A DNA stretch of 28,868 bases from Amphritea sp. (GCA_018067325.1 JAGPUU010000453.1:1-28868); one strand, 5' to 3'; shown: positions 18,867 to 27,360, counted from the stretch's first letter. The notes: generated from the letters alone by a model not told the origin. Program-made: numbers and translations.

Positions 18867-19968
18867 GAGCACTCTCCAGGGTCCGCACTCCGCCTTCTCC
18901 CACCAGAACATACTTCCCTGGCAAACCTGCTCCGGCACTGATGGACCGCCTACTGCCAGAATCTACCTGGGAGAACCGCTGTCCGTCTCGACTCTGAACC
19001 ACTAAACCACCGTGTCCTAGCAAAACAAGTCTATCTTGACTCACAACAGCACCCACCAGAGAGGCGTTAAAGCCTGTATCAATCGCTTGCCACGCCAAAC
19101 CATCCACTGAACGATAAAGATGCCCTCGCAACCCCATTAGATACAAGTTATTTTGATATTCGGTAATCGCGAATAAAGAGCCATCATAGGGAGAATCCAG
19201 ACGCTCCCAATGCTCTCCCTGATCCACAGAGCGAAACAGCAGCCCTGCTTCGCCAATAATGTATAGGTAGCCACGATGATCGGCGATCATAGCGTTCAGA
19301 TGAAAACTATCCGGGTTATCAAGGCGATCTCCCCAATACTGCCAGCTTTCACCTGCGTCATCGGTTTTCAACAGCAGACCATAGCCGCCTAAAGCAAAAC
19401 CCCGTTGATCATCTGCAAACCAAATATCCAACAGAGGTACAGAAGGCCCTTCTTCCAGAGCTGCAGCAGCATCGTCAACCTGCCACTGCGCGGTGTCGAA
19501 TTGCTCAGCAAGCCTTTCATTATCAGGCTCAACATGCACCTGAGCCTCCAGTTCAGACACCCAGGCCTGTAATCTGGACAAACGCAGATGATTAATCTCA
19601 TCACCATCCAACAATTTACGCCAGCTGACGCCACTGTCTTGGGTCTTAGCCAAAAGCCCATCATGGCCCACCAGCCACCCATTTTTTTCATCGGTAAAAA
19701 AAACGCTGGTTAGCATCACACTAAAAGGAGTTTTAAGTTGTTGCCAGGTCAGCCCCTCATCACCGGAACGAATAACTGTTCCCTGATCTCCAACGGCAAT
19801 CAGCTGATCTCCGGCAATTGCGACATCCAGCAGCAGCATCTGATCCGCCCGAAAGGTTGTTAATGCAGGAACACTCAGTCGGTCTGCAACTGAAACCATA
19901 GAAACACTGGCTCCAAATAGAGCTACAGCTAACAATAAACAGCGTATTACCGGTCGATTCTGAAGCAT
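18859..19968 (-). CDS. YCF48/HCF136-like beta-propeller protein, exported
   Basis: Secreted repeat protein of about 369 residues. An N-terminal signal peptide (MLQNRPVIRCLLLAVALFGASVSMVSVA) precedes BNR/YCF48-type repeats, each with the pattern G..G.(I/L)..(S/T).D.G..W: GDQGTVIRSGDEGLTW, GHDGLLAKTQDSGVSW, GGYGLLLKTDDAGESW, GEAGLLFRSVDQGEHW, LRGHLYRSVDGLAW and GHGGLVVQSRDG. A helical insert (about 130-170, Glu/Ala-rich) interrupts the propeller between repeats 2 and 3. Bacterial YCF48 proteins are often encoded next to MMPL transporters and probably act as periplasmic partners; the 8 nt overlap with the MMPL gene supports that here. The start could also be the ATG at 19989; 19968 is preferred because it gives a cleaner signal peptide. 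Confidence 0.86.
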   Translation of the reverse strand: MLQNRPVIRCLLLAVALFGASVSMVSVADRLSVPALTTFRADQMLLLDVAIAGDQLIAVGDQGTVIRSGDEGLTWQQLKTPFSVMLTSVFFTDEKNGWLVGHDGLLAKTQDSGVSWRKLLDGDEINHLRLSRLQAWVSELEAQVHVEPDNERLAEQFDTAQWQVDDAAAALEEGPSVPLLDIWFADDQRGFALGGYGLLLKTDDAGESWQYWGDRLDNPDSFHLNAMIADHRGYLYIIGEAGLLFRSVDQGEHWERLDSPYDGSLFAITEYQNNLYLMGLRGHLYRSVDGLAWQAIDTGFNASLVGAVVSQDRLVLLGHGGLVVQSRDGQRFSQVDSGSRRSISAGAGLPGKYVLVGEGGVRTLESAHE

Positions 19969-20356
19969 ACTATTCCCAGTTATTATCATTATTCAGGAAT
20001 TACGTTTCTTTCTGAAGAACTAGCATGTCAGTCCGCCAGGTCGAAAGAAAGGTCAAAAAGGGTGTAAATCATTAACAAAAACGGTCAATGGCTCAATAAC
20101 AAATACTAGCAAGATTATTGACATTTTCTGCCAGCATCAGGAAACAAGCTTCCCAGATCAATACAATCACAGAAATTTTTCCTATCGAGATTGCTTTTCA
20201 TCAACTGCCGGATGTAGAGTTAGCGACTGCAACGGAGGTCTAATACATCTGTAAACAAACTCGAGTCGGATTGAAGTCCGACCCATTATAAAAAATGTAT
20301 AAGGCAACCCCATCTGAGGGTCCCTCTGTAAAGAATAATAAATGGAGATTAGCTCG
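19969..20356. other. Divergent intergenic region, YCF48 gene / livK
   Basis: This gap holds the promoter of the YCF48-MMPL-Usp transcript (minus) and of liv (plus). Visible elements are TTGACA at 20118-20123 without a good -10 at 17 nt, a hairpin GTCGGA-N6-TCCGAC at 20265-20282, an AT-rich TATAAA stretch at 20287-20292, and a palindrome GAGGG-T-CCCTC at 20316-20326 just ahead of the livK ribosome site. The last two palindromes probably fall in the livK leader. No small gene is evident. Confidence 0.5.
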
Positions 20357-21475
20357 ATGAATCAATTCCGTAAAACATTGCTTGGCCTGAGTACTGCTGT
20401 TTGCATTATGGGCATGACTGCAGCAGCACAGGCTGACACGCTTAAAATTGGCCTGGCTGGCCCTGCAACAGGTCCTGTTGCACAGTATGGCGACATGCAA
20501 AAGATCGGCGTAATGGCCGCGATCGAAGATATCAATAAAGCCGGTGGTGTTAACGGCATGATGCTGGAAGGCGTTATCTATGATGACGCTTGCGATCCTA
20601 AGCAGGCTGTTGCCGTAGCAAACAAAATCGTTAACGACGGTATTTTCCACGTAGTGGGTCACCTGTGCTCATCTTCTACTGAGCCAGCTTCTGACATTTA
20701 CGAAGAGGAAGGCGTACTAATGATTACCGCTGCCTCCACTTCGCCTTCGATCACGGAAAAAGGCCATCAGATGCTGTTCCGTACCATCGGACTGGATAGC
20801 CTGCAGGGCAGTATGGCTGCACAATACATCCTGGGTAGCGCTAAACCTGCACGCATCGCAGTTATTCACGACAAACAGCAGTACGGCGAAGGTTTGGCAA
20901 CAGCAGTACGCGATCAACTGGCTGAAGGTGGCCTGAAAGCGATTATGTTTGAAGGTGTTACCCCTGGTGACAAAGACTTTTCTGCACTTATCGCTAAGTT
21001 AAAGAAAGAGAAAGTTGATTTTGTTTACTATGGTGGTTACCACCCTGAACTGGGTCTGATCCTACGTCAGTCTGCTGAAAAAGGTTTCGGCGCTCAATTC
21101 ATGGGGCCTGAGGGCATCGTAAATGCTGACCTGGCTAAAATTGCTGGTGACGCATCTGAAGGTGTTCTGGCGACTGCGCCTAAGAGCTTCGATCAGAATG
21201 CTGTTAACCAGGCGCGTGTAGAAGCGATCAAGGCCAAGGGCGAAGACCCAACCGGTCCTTTCGTATTCACCGCTTACGCGGCAGTTGAAGTAATGACTAA
21301 CGCAATGACTGCGACTAAATCGACTGATACTGAAAAGCTGGCAGCGTACATCCGTGCTAACGAAGCTGAAACGGCAATCGGTAAAGTGAAGTACGACGAA
21401 AAGGGTGACCTGATGGAGTCTACTTTCTTGGTTTACCGTTTGCATAAAGATGGCTCTAAGTCTCCTGCACAGTAA
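20357..21475 (+). CDS. livK: Branched-chain-amino-acid-type ABC transporter substrate-binding protein
   Basis: Periplasmic ligand-binding protein (372 residues) of the Leu/Ile/Val family, feeding the downstream permease. The signal peptide MNQFRKTLLG...AAAQA is cleaved after about residue 26. Family marks are IGLAGPATGPVAQYGDMQKIGVMAAIEDINKAGGVNG, the disulfide pair in YDDACDPKQ and GHLCSSST, and DKQQYGEGLA. The start at 20357 follows GGAG at 9 nt and gives a proper signal peptide; an ATG 5 codons earlier is less likely. The gene uses GCT, GGT and GTT noticeably more than the neighbouring genes, the sign of strong expression. The ligand may be amino acids or other small carboxylates and cannot be fixed from sequence alone. 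Confidence 0.93.
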   Translation: MNQFRKTLLGLSTAVCIMGMTAAAQADTLKIGLAGPATGPVAQYGDMQKIGVMAAIEDINKAGGVNGMMLEGVIYDDACDPKQAVAVANKIVNDGIFHVVGHLCSSSTEPASDIYEEEGVLMITAASTSPSITEKGHQMLFRTIGLDSLQGSMAAQYILGSAKPARIAVIHDKQQYGEGLATAVRDQLAEGGLKAIMFEGVTPGDKDFSALIAKLKKEKVDFVYYGGYHPELGLILRQSAEKGFGAQFMGPEGIVNADLAKIAGDASEGVLATAPKSFDQNAVNQARVEAIKAKGEDPTGPFVFTAYAAVEVMTNAMTATKSTDTEKLAAYIRANEAETAIGKVKYDEKGDLMESTFLVYRLHKDGSKSPAQ

Positions 21476-21501
21476 TCCTCAATAATAACAATTGATTAGC
21501 A

Positions 21502-21525
21502 TTGCCCGACTCATGAGTCGGGCAA
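21502..21525 (+). other. Strong livK-livH intercistronic hairpin
   Basis: A 24-nt perfect palindrome (arms TTGCCCGACT and AGTCGGGCAA with a CATG loop) lies 27 bp after the livK stop. No U tract follows, so it more likely protects the livK mRNA 3' end or partly attenuates, giving more binding protein than permease, as in other binding-protein operons. Confidence 0.75.
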
Positions 21526-21590
21526 ATCTGATCCCGATACCCTAGCGCCGTGATCCGGTGCCGGGGTTTCGTTTTATATGGTCCCTGCAA

Positions 21591-22517
21591 ATGTCAGAAT
21601 TCTCGCTATATCTGTTGCAACAGCTCATTAACGGGCTGACCATCGGCTCAACCTATGCACTGATTGCCATTGGCTACACAATGGTTTACGGCATCATCGG
21701 TATGATTAATTTCGCCCACGGCGAGATCTATATGATCGGCTCCTACATAACATTTATTGTTATCGCCGGTCTGATGAGCATGGGCATCGTAAGTCTGCCC
21801 ATTATCCTGATCATTGCACTAGTTGTCGCAATGTTCATGGCCAGCACCTACGGCTGGGCAGTGGAACGAGTCGCGTACCGCCCTCTACGAGGCACCAACC
21901 GACTGATCCCCCTGATCTCTGCTATCGGTATGTCGATTTTCCTGCAAAACGCGGTTGGCATATCCCAGGGTTTCCGCGATGTTGCTCTACCACCGATGGT
22001 TACTGGCGGCTGGGCTCTCGGTAATCCAGCCGACTTTGAAGTAACGATCTCTTATATGCAGGTCATTATCTTCGCAGTTACCTTCGTCACCATGACGTTA
22101 TTAACCCTATTTATTTCTAAATCTCGCATGGGCCGAGCATGCCGCGCCTGCGCTGAAGATTTGGGCATGACTAACCTACTGGGTATTAACACCAACAAAG
22201 TTATCGCCCTGACCTTTATCATCGGCGCTGCTCTGGCCGCTATCGCGGGCCTTCTGCTGGGCTTGTATTACGGCGTAGTTAATCCGTTTGTTGGCTTCAT
22301 CGCAGGTTTGAAAGCATTTACTGCTGCTGTACTAGGCGGTATCGGCTCGATTCCTGGCGCAGTATTAGGTGGACTGATACTAGGTGTAACCGAGGCAATG
22401 ACGGCGGCGTTCTTTCCATCAGAGTATAAAGATGTCGTCGCTTTTGGTCTGTTGATTACTATTCTGCTGTTCCGCCCTAGTGGACTTCTTGGCAAGCCGG
22501 AGATAGAAAAAGTATGA
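21591..22517 (+). CDS. livH: Branched-chain amino acid ABC transporter permease LivH
   Basis: Integral membrane permease of 308 residues, the same length as E. coli LivH. It begins [45 protein letters not shown], the family signature, followed by about eight hydrophobic segments. The ABC-contact region is [24 protein letters not shown], and the end is the typical [11 protein letters not shown]. The start at 21591 is chosen by homology over an in-frame ATG at 21558; the ribosome site is weak, consistent with lower translation than livK. Its stop overlaps the livM start (ATGA at 22514-22517). Confidence 0.95.
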   Translation: MSEFSLYLLQQLINGLTIGSTYALIAIGYTMVYGIIGMINFAHGEIYMIGSYITFIVIAGLMSMGIVSLPIILIIALVVAMFMASTYGWAVERVAYRPLRGTNRLIPLISAIGMSIFLQNAVGISQGFRDVALPPMVTGGWALGNPADFEVTISYMQVIIFAVTFVTMTLLTLFISKSRMGRACRACAEDLGMTNLLGINTNKVIALTFIIGAALAAIAGLLLGLYYGVVNPFVGFIAGLKAFTAAVLGGIGSIPGAVLGGLILGVTEAMTAAFFPSEYKDVVAFGLLITILLFRPSGLLGKPEIEKV

Positions 22518-23779
22518 CAACTAACAAGTTTTACAACGCTATCTTTGCCGCCGGTATCACCTTAATTCTGGCCTGCCTGATGATCGGAGTTAAGCTGGAC
22601 ACTTCCGGCACCCAATTGGCAGTGAAAGGAGCCACAACAGCGCAATGGACCTGGATTGGCGGCGGTATAGCCATCGTCTTCCTGTCGCAGCTGTTCACCA
22701 ATCAGATTGATGCTCTGTTCCGCATGATCCCAAAACCTTCAATCAGCACTATGCTGCCTGAAGAGAAAAAAATGGCGACTTTAAAGCCATGGCTGATCGC
22801 AGGCGCCATTGTGATCATGGTTATCTGGCCGTTCATGGTGTCCCGAGGCTCTGTTGACTTAGCGACACTGACCCTGATCTACATCATGTTAGGCCTGGGC
22901 CTGAATATCGTTGTAGGTCTTGCCGGCTTGCTGGATTTGGGTTTTGTAGCCTTCTACGCAGTGGGAGCCTACACCTACGCCCTGCTATCACAATATTTTG
23001 GGTTGTCATTCTGGGTTTGCCTGCCGATCTCCGCAGGAATGGCCGCACTGTTCGGTTTCGTCCTGGGCTTCCCGGTGTTACGACTGCGAGGTGATTACCT
23101 GGCAATTGTAACCTTGGGCTTCGGTGAGATTATCCGCATCCTGCTGAACAACTGGACCGAAGTAACTGGAGGCCCCAGTGGTATTTCTGGTATTGCCAAA
23201 CCAACCCTGTTCGGTCTGGAATTTACCCGCAAAGCCAAAGGGGGTGAGGATGCGATGACCTTCCATGAGTATTTCAATCTGGATTACTCGAGCTCATATA
23301 AGGTTATTTTCCTCTACCTGATCGCGATTTTGCTGGTCTGTTTTGTCATCTATGTAATCAACCGACTAATGCGGATGCCGATCGGGCGAGCTTGGGAAGC
23401 ACTGCGAGAAGATGAAATCGCCTGTCGTTCTCTGGGCCTGAACCGAACCGCCATCAAACTTTCTGCTTTTACTCTGGGTGCTTCCACAGCAGGCTTTGCC
23501 GGTGCTTTTTTCTCCGCGCGTCAAGGCTTTATCAGCCCCGAGTCATTCATCTTTATTGAGTCGGCAATCATTTTGGCTATTGTTGTGCTGGGGGGTATGG
23601 GTTCGCAATATGGCATTATTCTGGCGGCTATCGTCATGACAATTTTGCCGGAACTAGCCAGGGAGTTCTCAGAATATCGGATGCTGCTATTCGGCCTACT
23701 GATGGTTCTGATGATGCGCTGGCGGCCTGACGGGCTGATACCGACGAAACGACCGCACCTGGAGTTAAAACAACAATGA
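22514..23779 (+). CDS. livM: Branched-chain amino acid ABC transporter permease LivM
   Basis: Second permease subunit, 421 residues (E. coli LivM 425). An N-terminal extension with two membrane segments (to about residue 110) precedes the conserved core: [66 protein letters not shown], the coupling helix [25 protein letters not shown] and the C-terminal [12 protein letters not shown] and [10 protein letters not shown]. It is coupled to livH by a 4 nt overlap and to livG by an ATGA overlap at 23776-23779. Confidence 0.95.
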   Translation: MTTNKFYNAIFAAGITLILACLMIGVKLDTSGTQLAVKGATTAQWTWIGGGIAIVFLSQLFTNQIDALFRMIPKPSISTMLPEEKKMATLKPWLIAGAIVIMVIWPFMVSRGSVDLATLTLIYIMLGLGLNIVVGLAGLLDLGFVAFYAVGAYTYALLSQYFGLSFWVCLPISAGMAALFGFVLGFPVLRLRGDYLAIVTLGFGEIIRILLNNWTEVTGGPSGISGIAKPTLFGLEFTRKAKGGEDAMTFHEYFNLDYSSSYKVIFLYLIAILLVCFVIYVINRLMRMPIGRAWEALREDEIACRSLGLNRTAIKLSAFTLGASTAGFAGAFFSARQGFISPESFIFIESAIILAIVVLGGMGSQYGIILAAIVMTILPELAREFSEYRMLLFGLLMVLMMRWRPDGLIPTKRPHLELKQQ

Positions 23780-24543
23780 GTCAGTTACTGCTGGATGTAA
23801 ATGGCCTTACCATGCGCTTCGGCGGCCTGGTGGCGGTAAACGGCGTTAACCTGAAGGTTAAAAATCGCCAAATAGTCTCTGTCATCGGGCCCAACGGTGC
23901 CGGTAAAACCACCGTATTTAACTGCCTGTCCGGATTCTATATCCCGACCGAAGGCAGTGTTATGCTAAAAAATAAACAGATTGCAGGTCTGAAAGATTAT
24001 CAGATATCCCGTAAGGGACTGGTGCGTACCTTTCAGCATGTCCGTCTGTTCCAAAAAATGACCGTTATTGAAAACATGCTGGTTGCCCAGCATCGACACC
24101 TCAATACCAACCTGATTTCCGGCCTGTTCAAAACACCCAACTATCGTCGTCTAGAACAGGAAGCGATGGACCATGCCGTACACTGGCTAAAAGAGGTCGA
24201 TCTACTGGAATTTGCAAACCGAGAGGCCGGAAACCTGTCCTATGGTCAGCAACGCCGCCTTGAGATAGCCCGTTGCATGGTAACCCAGCCAGAACTTCTG
24301 ATGCTGGACGAGCCTGCCGCAGGCCTTAACCCGAACGAAACCAAGCAGCTTGATGAACTGATCATCAAACTTCGTGACGAACATGAAATATCCATTCTTC
24401 TGATCGAACACGACATGAGCCTGGTTATGGGAATTTCTGATCACATCTATGTTATTGCCCAGGGCACACCGCTGGCCAACGGCACTGCAGATGAGATCAA
24501 GAACAACCCTGACGTTATCAAAGCGTATCTCGGGGAAGAATAA
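23776..24543 (+). CDS. livG: Branched-chain amino acid ABC transporter ATPase LivG
   Basis: Cytoplasmic ATPase subunit of 255 residues. Walker [10 protein letters not shown] is at 38-46, the Q-loop in RTFQHVRLF, the ABC signature LSYGQQRR at 154-161, Walker B LLMLDEP at 174-180 and the switch His in LLIEHDM. The C-terminal [26 protein letters not shown] is typical of LivG. It pairs with LivF as the heterodimeric motor for LivHM and is coupled to livM by a 4 nt overlap. Confidence 0.96.
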   Translation: MSQLLLDVNGLTMRFGGLVAVNGVNLKVKNRQIVSVIGPNGAGKTTVFNCLSGFYIPTEGSVMLKNKQIAGLKDYQISRKGLVRTFQHVRLFQKMTVIENMLVAQHRHLNTNLISGLFKTPNYRRLEQEAMDHAVHWLKEVDLLEFANREAGNLSYGQQRRLEIARCMVTQPELLMLDEPAAGLNPNETKQLDELIIKLRDEHEISILLIEHDMSLVMGISDHIYVIAQGTPLANGTADEIKNNPDVIKAYLGEE

Positions 24544-24544
24544 G

Positions 24545-25246
24545 ATGCTGAAAATCAATAATGTAAGCACCCATTACGGCCAAATCCAGGCTTTGCATGA
24601 TGTAAGCGTGAATATTGAGCTGGGGGAAATCGTTACTTTGATCGGCGCCAATGGCGCGGGCAAAACCACTCTCATGATGACCATCTGCGGAGATCCACAA
24701 GCCTCGTCCGGCACGATCAGCTTTGACGGCGAAGAGCTAACCGGCATCAATACTCCCGACATTATGCGCAAGGGCCTTGCGATAGTACCGGAAGGCCGCA
24801 GGGTATTCAGTGCTATGACAGTGGAAGAAAACCTATTTATGGGAGCTTACTTTCGCTCTAAAGAGGATGCTCAACAAACGATCCAGCATGTTCTCGAACT
24901 GTTCCCCAGGCTAGAAGAGCGCTTTAAACAGCGCGCTGGCACTATGTCCGGTGGAGAACAGCAGATGCTTGCCATTGGCCGTGCGCTGATGAGCAAACCC
25001 CGTCTTTTATTGCTGGACGAGCCGTCACTGGGACTGGCACCGATTATCATTCAACAGATCTTTAATATTATTCAGAAGCTGCGGGATGACGGCGTCACTA
25101 TTTTTCTGGTTGAACAGAACGCTAACCAAGCCTTAAGGATCGCGGATCGCGGCTATGTGCTGGAAAATGGCCGCATTGTGAAAACAGATACCGGCGCCAA
25201 CCTGCTGACAGACGAATCCGTTAGACAAGCATACTTAGGGGGCTAA
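24545..25246 (+). CDS. livF: Branched-chain amino acid ABC transporter ATPase LivF
   Basis: Second ATPase subunit, 233 residues. It shows Walker A GANGAGKTT (34-42), the LivF-specific VPEGRRVFSAMTVEENL, the signature MSGGEQQ (134-140), Walker B LLLLDEP (154-160) and the switch His position replaced by Gln in FLVEQN, which is usual for LivF. The start at 24545 is 1 nt after the livG stop with a GGGGAAG ribosome site; the frame upstream overlaps livG and is rejected. It is the last gene of livKHMGF and is followed by a terminator. Confidence 0.96.
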   Translation: MLKINNVSTHYGQIQALHDVSVNIELGEIVTLIGANGAGKTTLMMTICGDPQASSGTISFDGEELTGINTPDIMRKGLAIVPEGRRVFSAMTVEENLFMGAYFRSKEDAQQTIQHVLELFPRLEERFKQRAGTMSGGEQQMLAIGRALMSKPRLLLLDEPSLGLAPIIIQQIFNIIQKLRDDGVTIFLVEQNANQALRIADRGYVLENGRIVKTDTGANLLTDESVRQAYLGG

Positions 25247-25267
25247 ATACCGTCTCCATATAAAGAC

Positions 25268-25294
25268 AAAAAGCCAGCCGAGAGGCTGGTTTTC
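25268..25294 (+). terminator. Rho-independent terminator after livF
   Basis: CCAGCC (25274-25279), loop GAGA, GGCTGG (25284-25289), then TTTTC. The A-run before the stem could let it work in the other direction as well. It closes the liv operon. Confidence 0.85.
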
Positions 25295-25551
25295 TTATCC
25301 TCAGGTAAATATTTCACCTAGCACTCCATCCAACTACTGATATACATCAACCGATCCAGCTATTCTCTCTTATATAACAGTGACTTATATCAATGTTTTT
25401 AATCAACTTATATTGTGTTAACATCAGTCGCATATCTAAGACATAAAAAGCACCATTTATGCTATTTATTGTCTATTTTTAAAGACAAACAACTGTTTAA
25501 AGATCTGCTGTCCATAAAAGATATCCAGAATACAGTCGAGAGGTAATTCAA
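25295..25551. promoter_or_regulatory. Upstream region of the zinc-ribbon gene with two TGTCT-N8-AGACA-type sites
   Basis: This AT-rich stretch holds TGTCT (25470-25474)-N8-AGACA (25483-25487) and a degenerate copy AGTCG (25426-25430)-N8-AGACA (25439-25443), 44 bp (about four helical turns) apart. The full copy has the same arms and spacing as the site before the CoA-transferase sigma54 promoter. No -24/-12 element or strong -35/-10 pair is obvious near the gene. The ribosome site GAGAGGT lies just before the ATG at 25552. Confidence 0.5.
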
Positions 25552-25752
25552 ATGTCATGTATCTGCCCTCAGTGCAAGGCTCTACTGGAACATCAAAGCA
25601 TCAGCCTGCATAGCGGCCTGAGCGAAGTAAAACATGTACATAACAACACGTTATATATATGCAAAGACTGCAGCTCACACATCGGCCTTATCAGTGTCCC
25701 CCACCGTTGGGAACTGCTTGATATAGAAGACAATCAGCAACGCGTCGCCTGA
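25552..25752 (+). CDS. Small zinc-ribbon protein of unknown function
   Basis: The product has 66 residues. Two CxxC pairs, CPQC (Cys5, Cys8) and CKDC (Cys37, Cys40), about 29 residues apart, with an extra Cys3, make a probable zinc ribbon. His-rich residues between them (His14, His20, His28, His30) are notable. No membrane segment or signal peptide is seen. The ribosome site GAGAGGT is 8 nt upstream, strong support for translation despite the short length. It lies 119 bp before the sigma54 activator gene on the same strand and may be co-transcribed. I do not recognise a named family; it could be a regulator partner, a metal sensor or a nucleic-acid-binding protein. Confidence 0.72.
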   Translation: MSCICPQCKALLEHQSISLHSGLSEVKHVHNNTLYICKDCSSHIGLISVPHRWELLDIEDNQQRVA

Positions 25753-25759
25753 CGCTTTA

Positions 25760-25801
25760 GCCTGTTTGCCATAAGTCTGCTGCAGGCAATAAAACAGCCT
25801 G
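25760..25801 (+). other. Alternative-pairing RNA element between zinc-ribbon and activator genes
   Basis: CAGGC (25783-25787) can pair either with the upstream GCCTG (25760-25764) or with the downstream GCCTG (25797-25801), and CTGTTT (25762-25767) can pair with AAACAG (25792-25797). Mutually exclusive stems in a 119 bp intercistronic gap could modulate read-through. No U tract follows. This is from visual pairing only. Confidence 0.3.
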
Positions 25802-25871
25802 ACCTGAGCACTGCCATCCTGAAGTAAATTCTGGCACACTGGGCTGTATCTATCCGCAGCGCAGAATCCAA

Positions 25872-27236
25872 ATGAGCCAGCTAGAAACTCTCATTAATAC
25901 CAGCGACGAAAACCTCCTTACTCTGCTCTCCAGTCTTTGCCAGGGCGCTATAGCCATAGATCAAGAATGTCGGATTGTCTGGCTAAGCCAACAATACCGA
26001 GAGTTGATGGAACTGCCTGACAATACTGAATTCATAGGCCAGCTTGTAAACGACATTCTGCCAACCACTCAACTTCCCAGAATCCTCAAGACAGGCCAAC
26101 CCAGCTTTCTCGACCTTATGCAGATCAATAACCGTTGGTGCGCAGTTACCCGCTTACCGCTTAAAAACCCCGACGGCTCGGTGTTCGGCGCTATCGGCTT
26201 TGTCTTCTATGACGATCTGGAAAACCTCCAACCGCTGTTTGATAAGTTTGCTCGACTGAAGAAACAGCTGGTTTCAGAGAACTTGCTGCGAACCAGCAAA
26301 TATGAACTGGACGACCTTATTGGCAACTCTCCTGCACTGCTTAAAATTAAGCGCCAGGCACTGAGATCCGCACAGCTCGATACAACTATTCTATTGTTGG
26401 GCGAGACCGGCACAGGTAAAGAATTACTTGCCCAGGGCATCCACAATGCTTCCCCCCGAAGCGACGCTCCTTTTGTCGGCATCAATATGGCTGCACTACC
26501 CGAATCTTTGGTGGAAGCCGAACTATTTGGAACAGCCGCAGGCGCTTATACCGGTGCAAGTAAAAACGGCCGCCTGGGAAAAATCCAGCTAGCGACAGGC
26601 GGCACCTTGTTCCTCGATGAGATCGCTGATATCTCAGCGGCTATTCAGGCAAAACTATTACGAGTCATCCAGGAGCGGGAAGTCGAAGCACTTGGCTCAA
26701 ACCGACTGGAAAAAGTTGATGTCCGGATTATCGCAGCCACTTCCCAAGACCTTAAACAACTGGTTGATAAAGGACTATTTAGAGCCGATCTCTACTATCG
26801 ACTGAATGTATTACCCCTTCAACTTCCAGCCCTGCGAGAAAGAGCTACGGACATACCCGCGCTCAGCAGCTACCTGATGAAAAAAATCGCCCATGAATCA
26901 GGCCTGCCGGCACTTAACCTTAGCCAGGATGCCCTGTTCTGGCTACAACACTATCACTGGCCCGGTAATGTTCGTGAACTTCATAACCGACTCGAGCGAG
27001 CCTGTGTTATGGCTGAGCACGAGCTTATCTCAGCGGAAGACCTTGGCGCCGATGATCTGATTACCGGTACTCCCGTTAGTATCTTCTCAGATCTTAATCA
27101 GATTAAGCATCAAGCTGAGGCAGAAGCCCTTCAGCAGGCACTTACGCTGTGTCAGTACAACAAAACTAAAGCAGCCAGACTATTAGGTATTTCACGAGCA
27201 ACCTTATACAACAGGATTAAACGTCTAAATATGTAA
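25872..27236 (+). CDS. Sigma54-dependent transcriptional activator (PAS-AAA+-Fis HTH)
   Basis: Enhancer-binding protein of 454 residues. An N-terminal PAS-type sensor (about 15-125: GAIAIDQECRIVWLSQQYREL...GSVFGAIGFVF) precedes the AAA+ domain: Walker A GETGTGKE (177-184), sigma54 loop GAYTGA (224-229, Tyr variant of GAFTGA), Walker B GGTLFLDE (243-250), and FRADLYYRLNVLPLQLPALRER (303-324) including sensor and arginine-finger residues. A Fis-type helix-turn-helix ends the chain (NKTKAARLLGISRATLYNRIKRLN, 430-453). There is no receiver domain, so it is likely ligand- or redox-controlled through PAS rather than phosphorylated. The -24/-12 promoter 109 bp beyond its stop makes the CoA-transferase gene its obvious target (inference). 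The ribosome site is weak. Confidence 0.93.
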   Translation: MSQLETLINTSDENLLTLLSSLCQGAIAIDQECRIVWLSQQYRELMELPDNTEFIGQLVNDILPTTQLPRILKTGQPSFLDLMQINNRWCAVTRLPLKNPDGSVFGAIGFVFYDDLENLQPLFDKFARLKKQLVSENLLRTSKYELDDLIGNSPALLKIKRQALRSAQLDTTILLLGETGTGKELLAQGIHNASPRSDAPFVGINMAALPESLVEAELFGTAAGAYTGASKNGRLGKIQLATGGTLFLDEIADISAAIQAKLLRVIQEREVEALGSNRLEKVDVRIIAATSQDLKQLVDKGLFRADLYYRLNVLPLQLPALRERATDIPALSSYLMKKIAHESGLPALNLSQDALFWLQHYHWPGNVRELHNRLERACVMAEHELISAEDLGADDLITGTPVSIFSDLNQIKHQAEAEALQQALTLCQYNKTKAARLLGISRATLYNRIKRLNM

Positions 27237-27260
27237 ACTGAATTAAACATATAAATACAC

Positions 27261-27282
27261 TATGTCTAACAACCTAGACATA
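27261..27282. promoter_or_regulatory. Probable enhancer (UAS) for the sigma54 activator
   Basis: A perfect inverted repeat with 8 bp arms TATGTCTA and TAGACATA separated by six bases, centred about 75 bp upstream of the -24 element. This is the expected distance for an enhancer-binding-protein site. The core TGTCT-N8-AGACA recurs upstream of the zinc-ribbon gene. Confidence 0.72.
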
Positions 27283-27343
27283 TGGATATTTTTACTCTGC
27301 TTATTAATCACCTAACCTTATGATTTTATAACGCTTATTAGTA

Positions 27344-27360
27344 TTGGCTCAGTGATTGCT
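27344..27360 (+). promoter_or_regulatory. Sigma54 (-24/-12) promoter of the CoA-transferase gene
   Basis: TTGGCTCAGTGATTGCT matches the consensus YTGGCACGNNNNTTGCW: TGGC at the -24 site, TTGCT at the -12 site, correct spacing between GG and GC. The predicted start of transcription is about 27371, leaving a leader of about 35 nt before the ATG at 27406. Confidence 0.85.

Noticed and set aside
20118..20146. TTGACA upstream of livK as the main promoter
   Set aside because: The sequence 17 nt downstream (GAAACA) is not a usable -10, so the -35 match alone is not enough.
25831..25850. CTGGCACACTGGGCTG before the activator gene as a sigma54 promoter
   Set aside because: The -24 half is perfect but the GG-to-GC distance is 2 nt too short and there is no TTGC at the -12 position.
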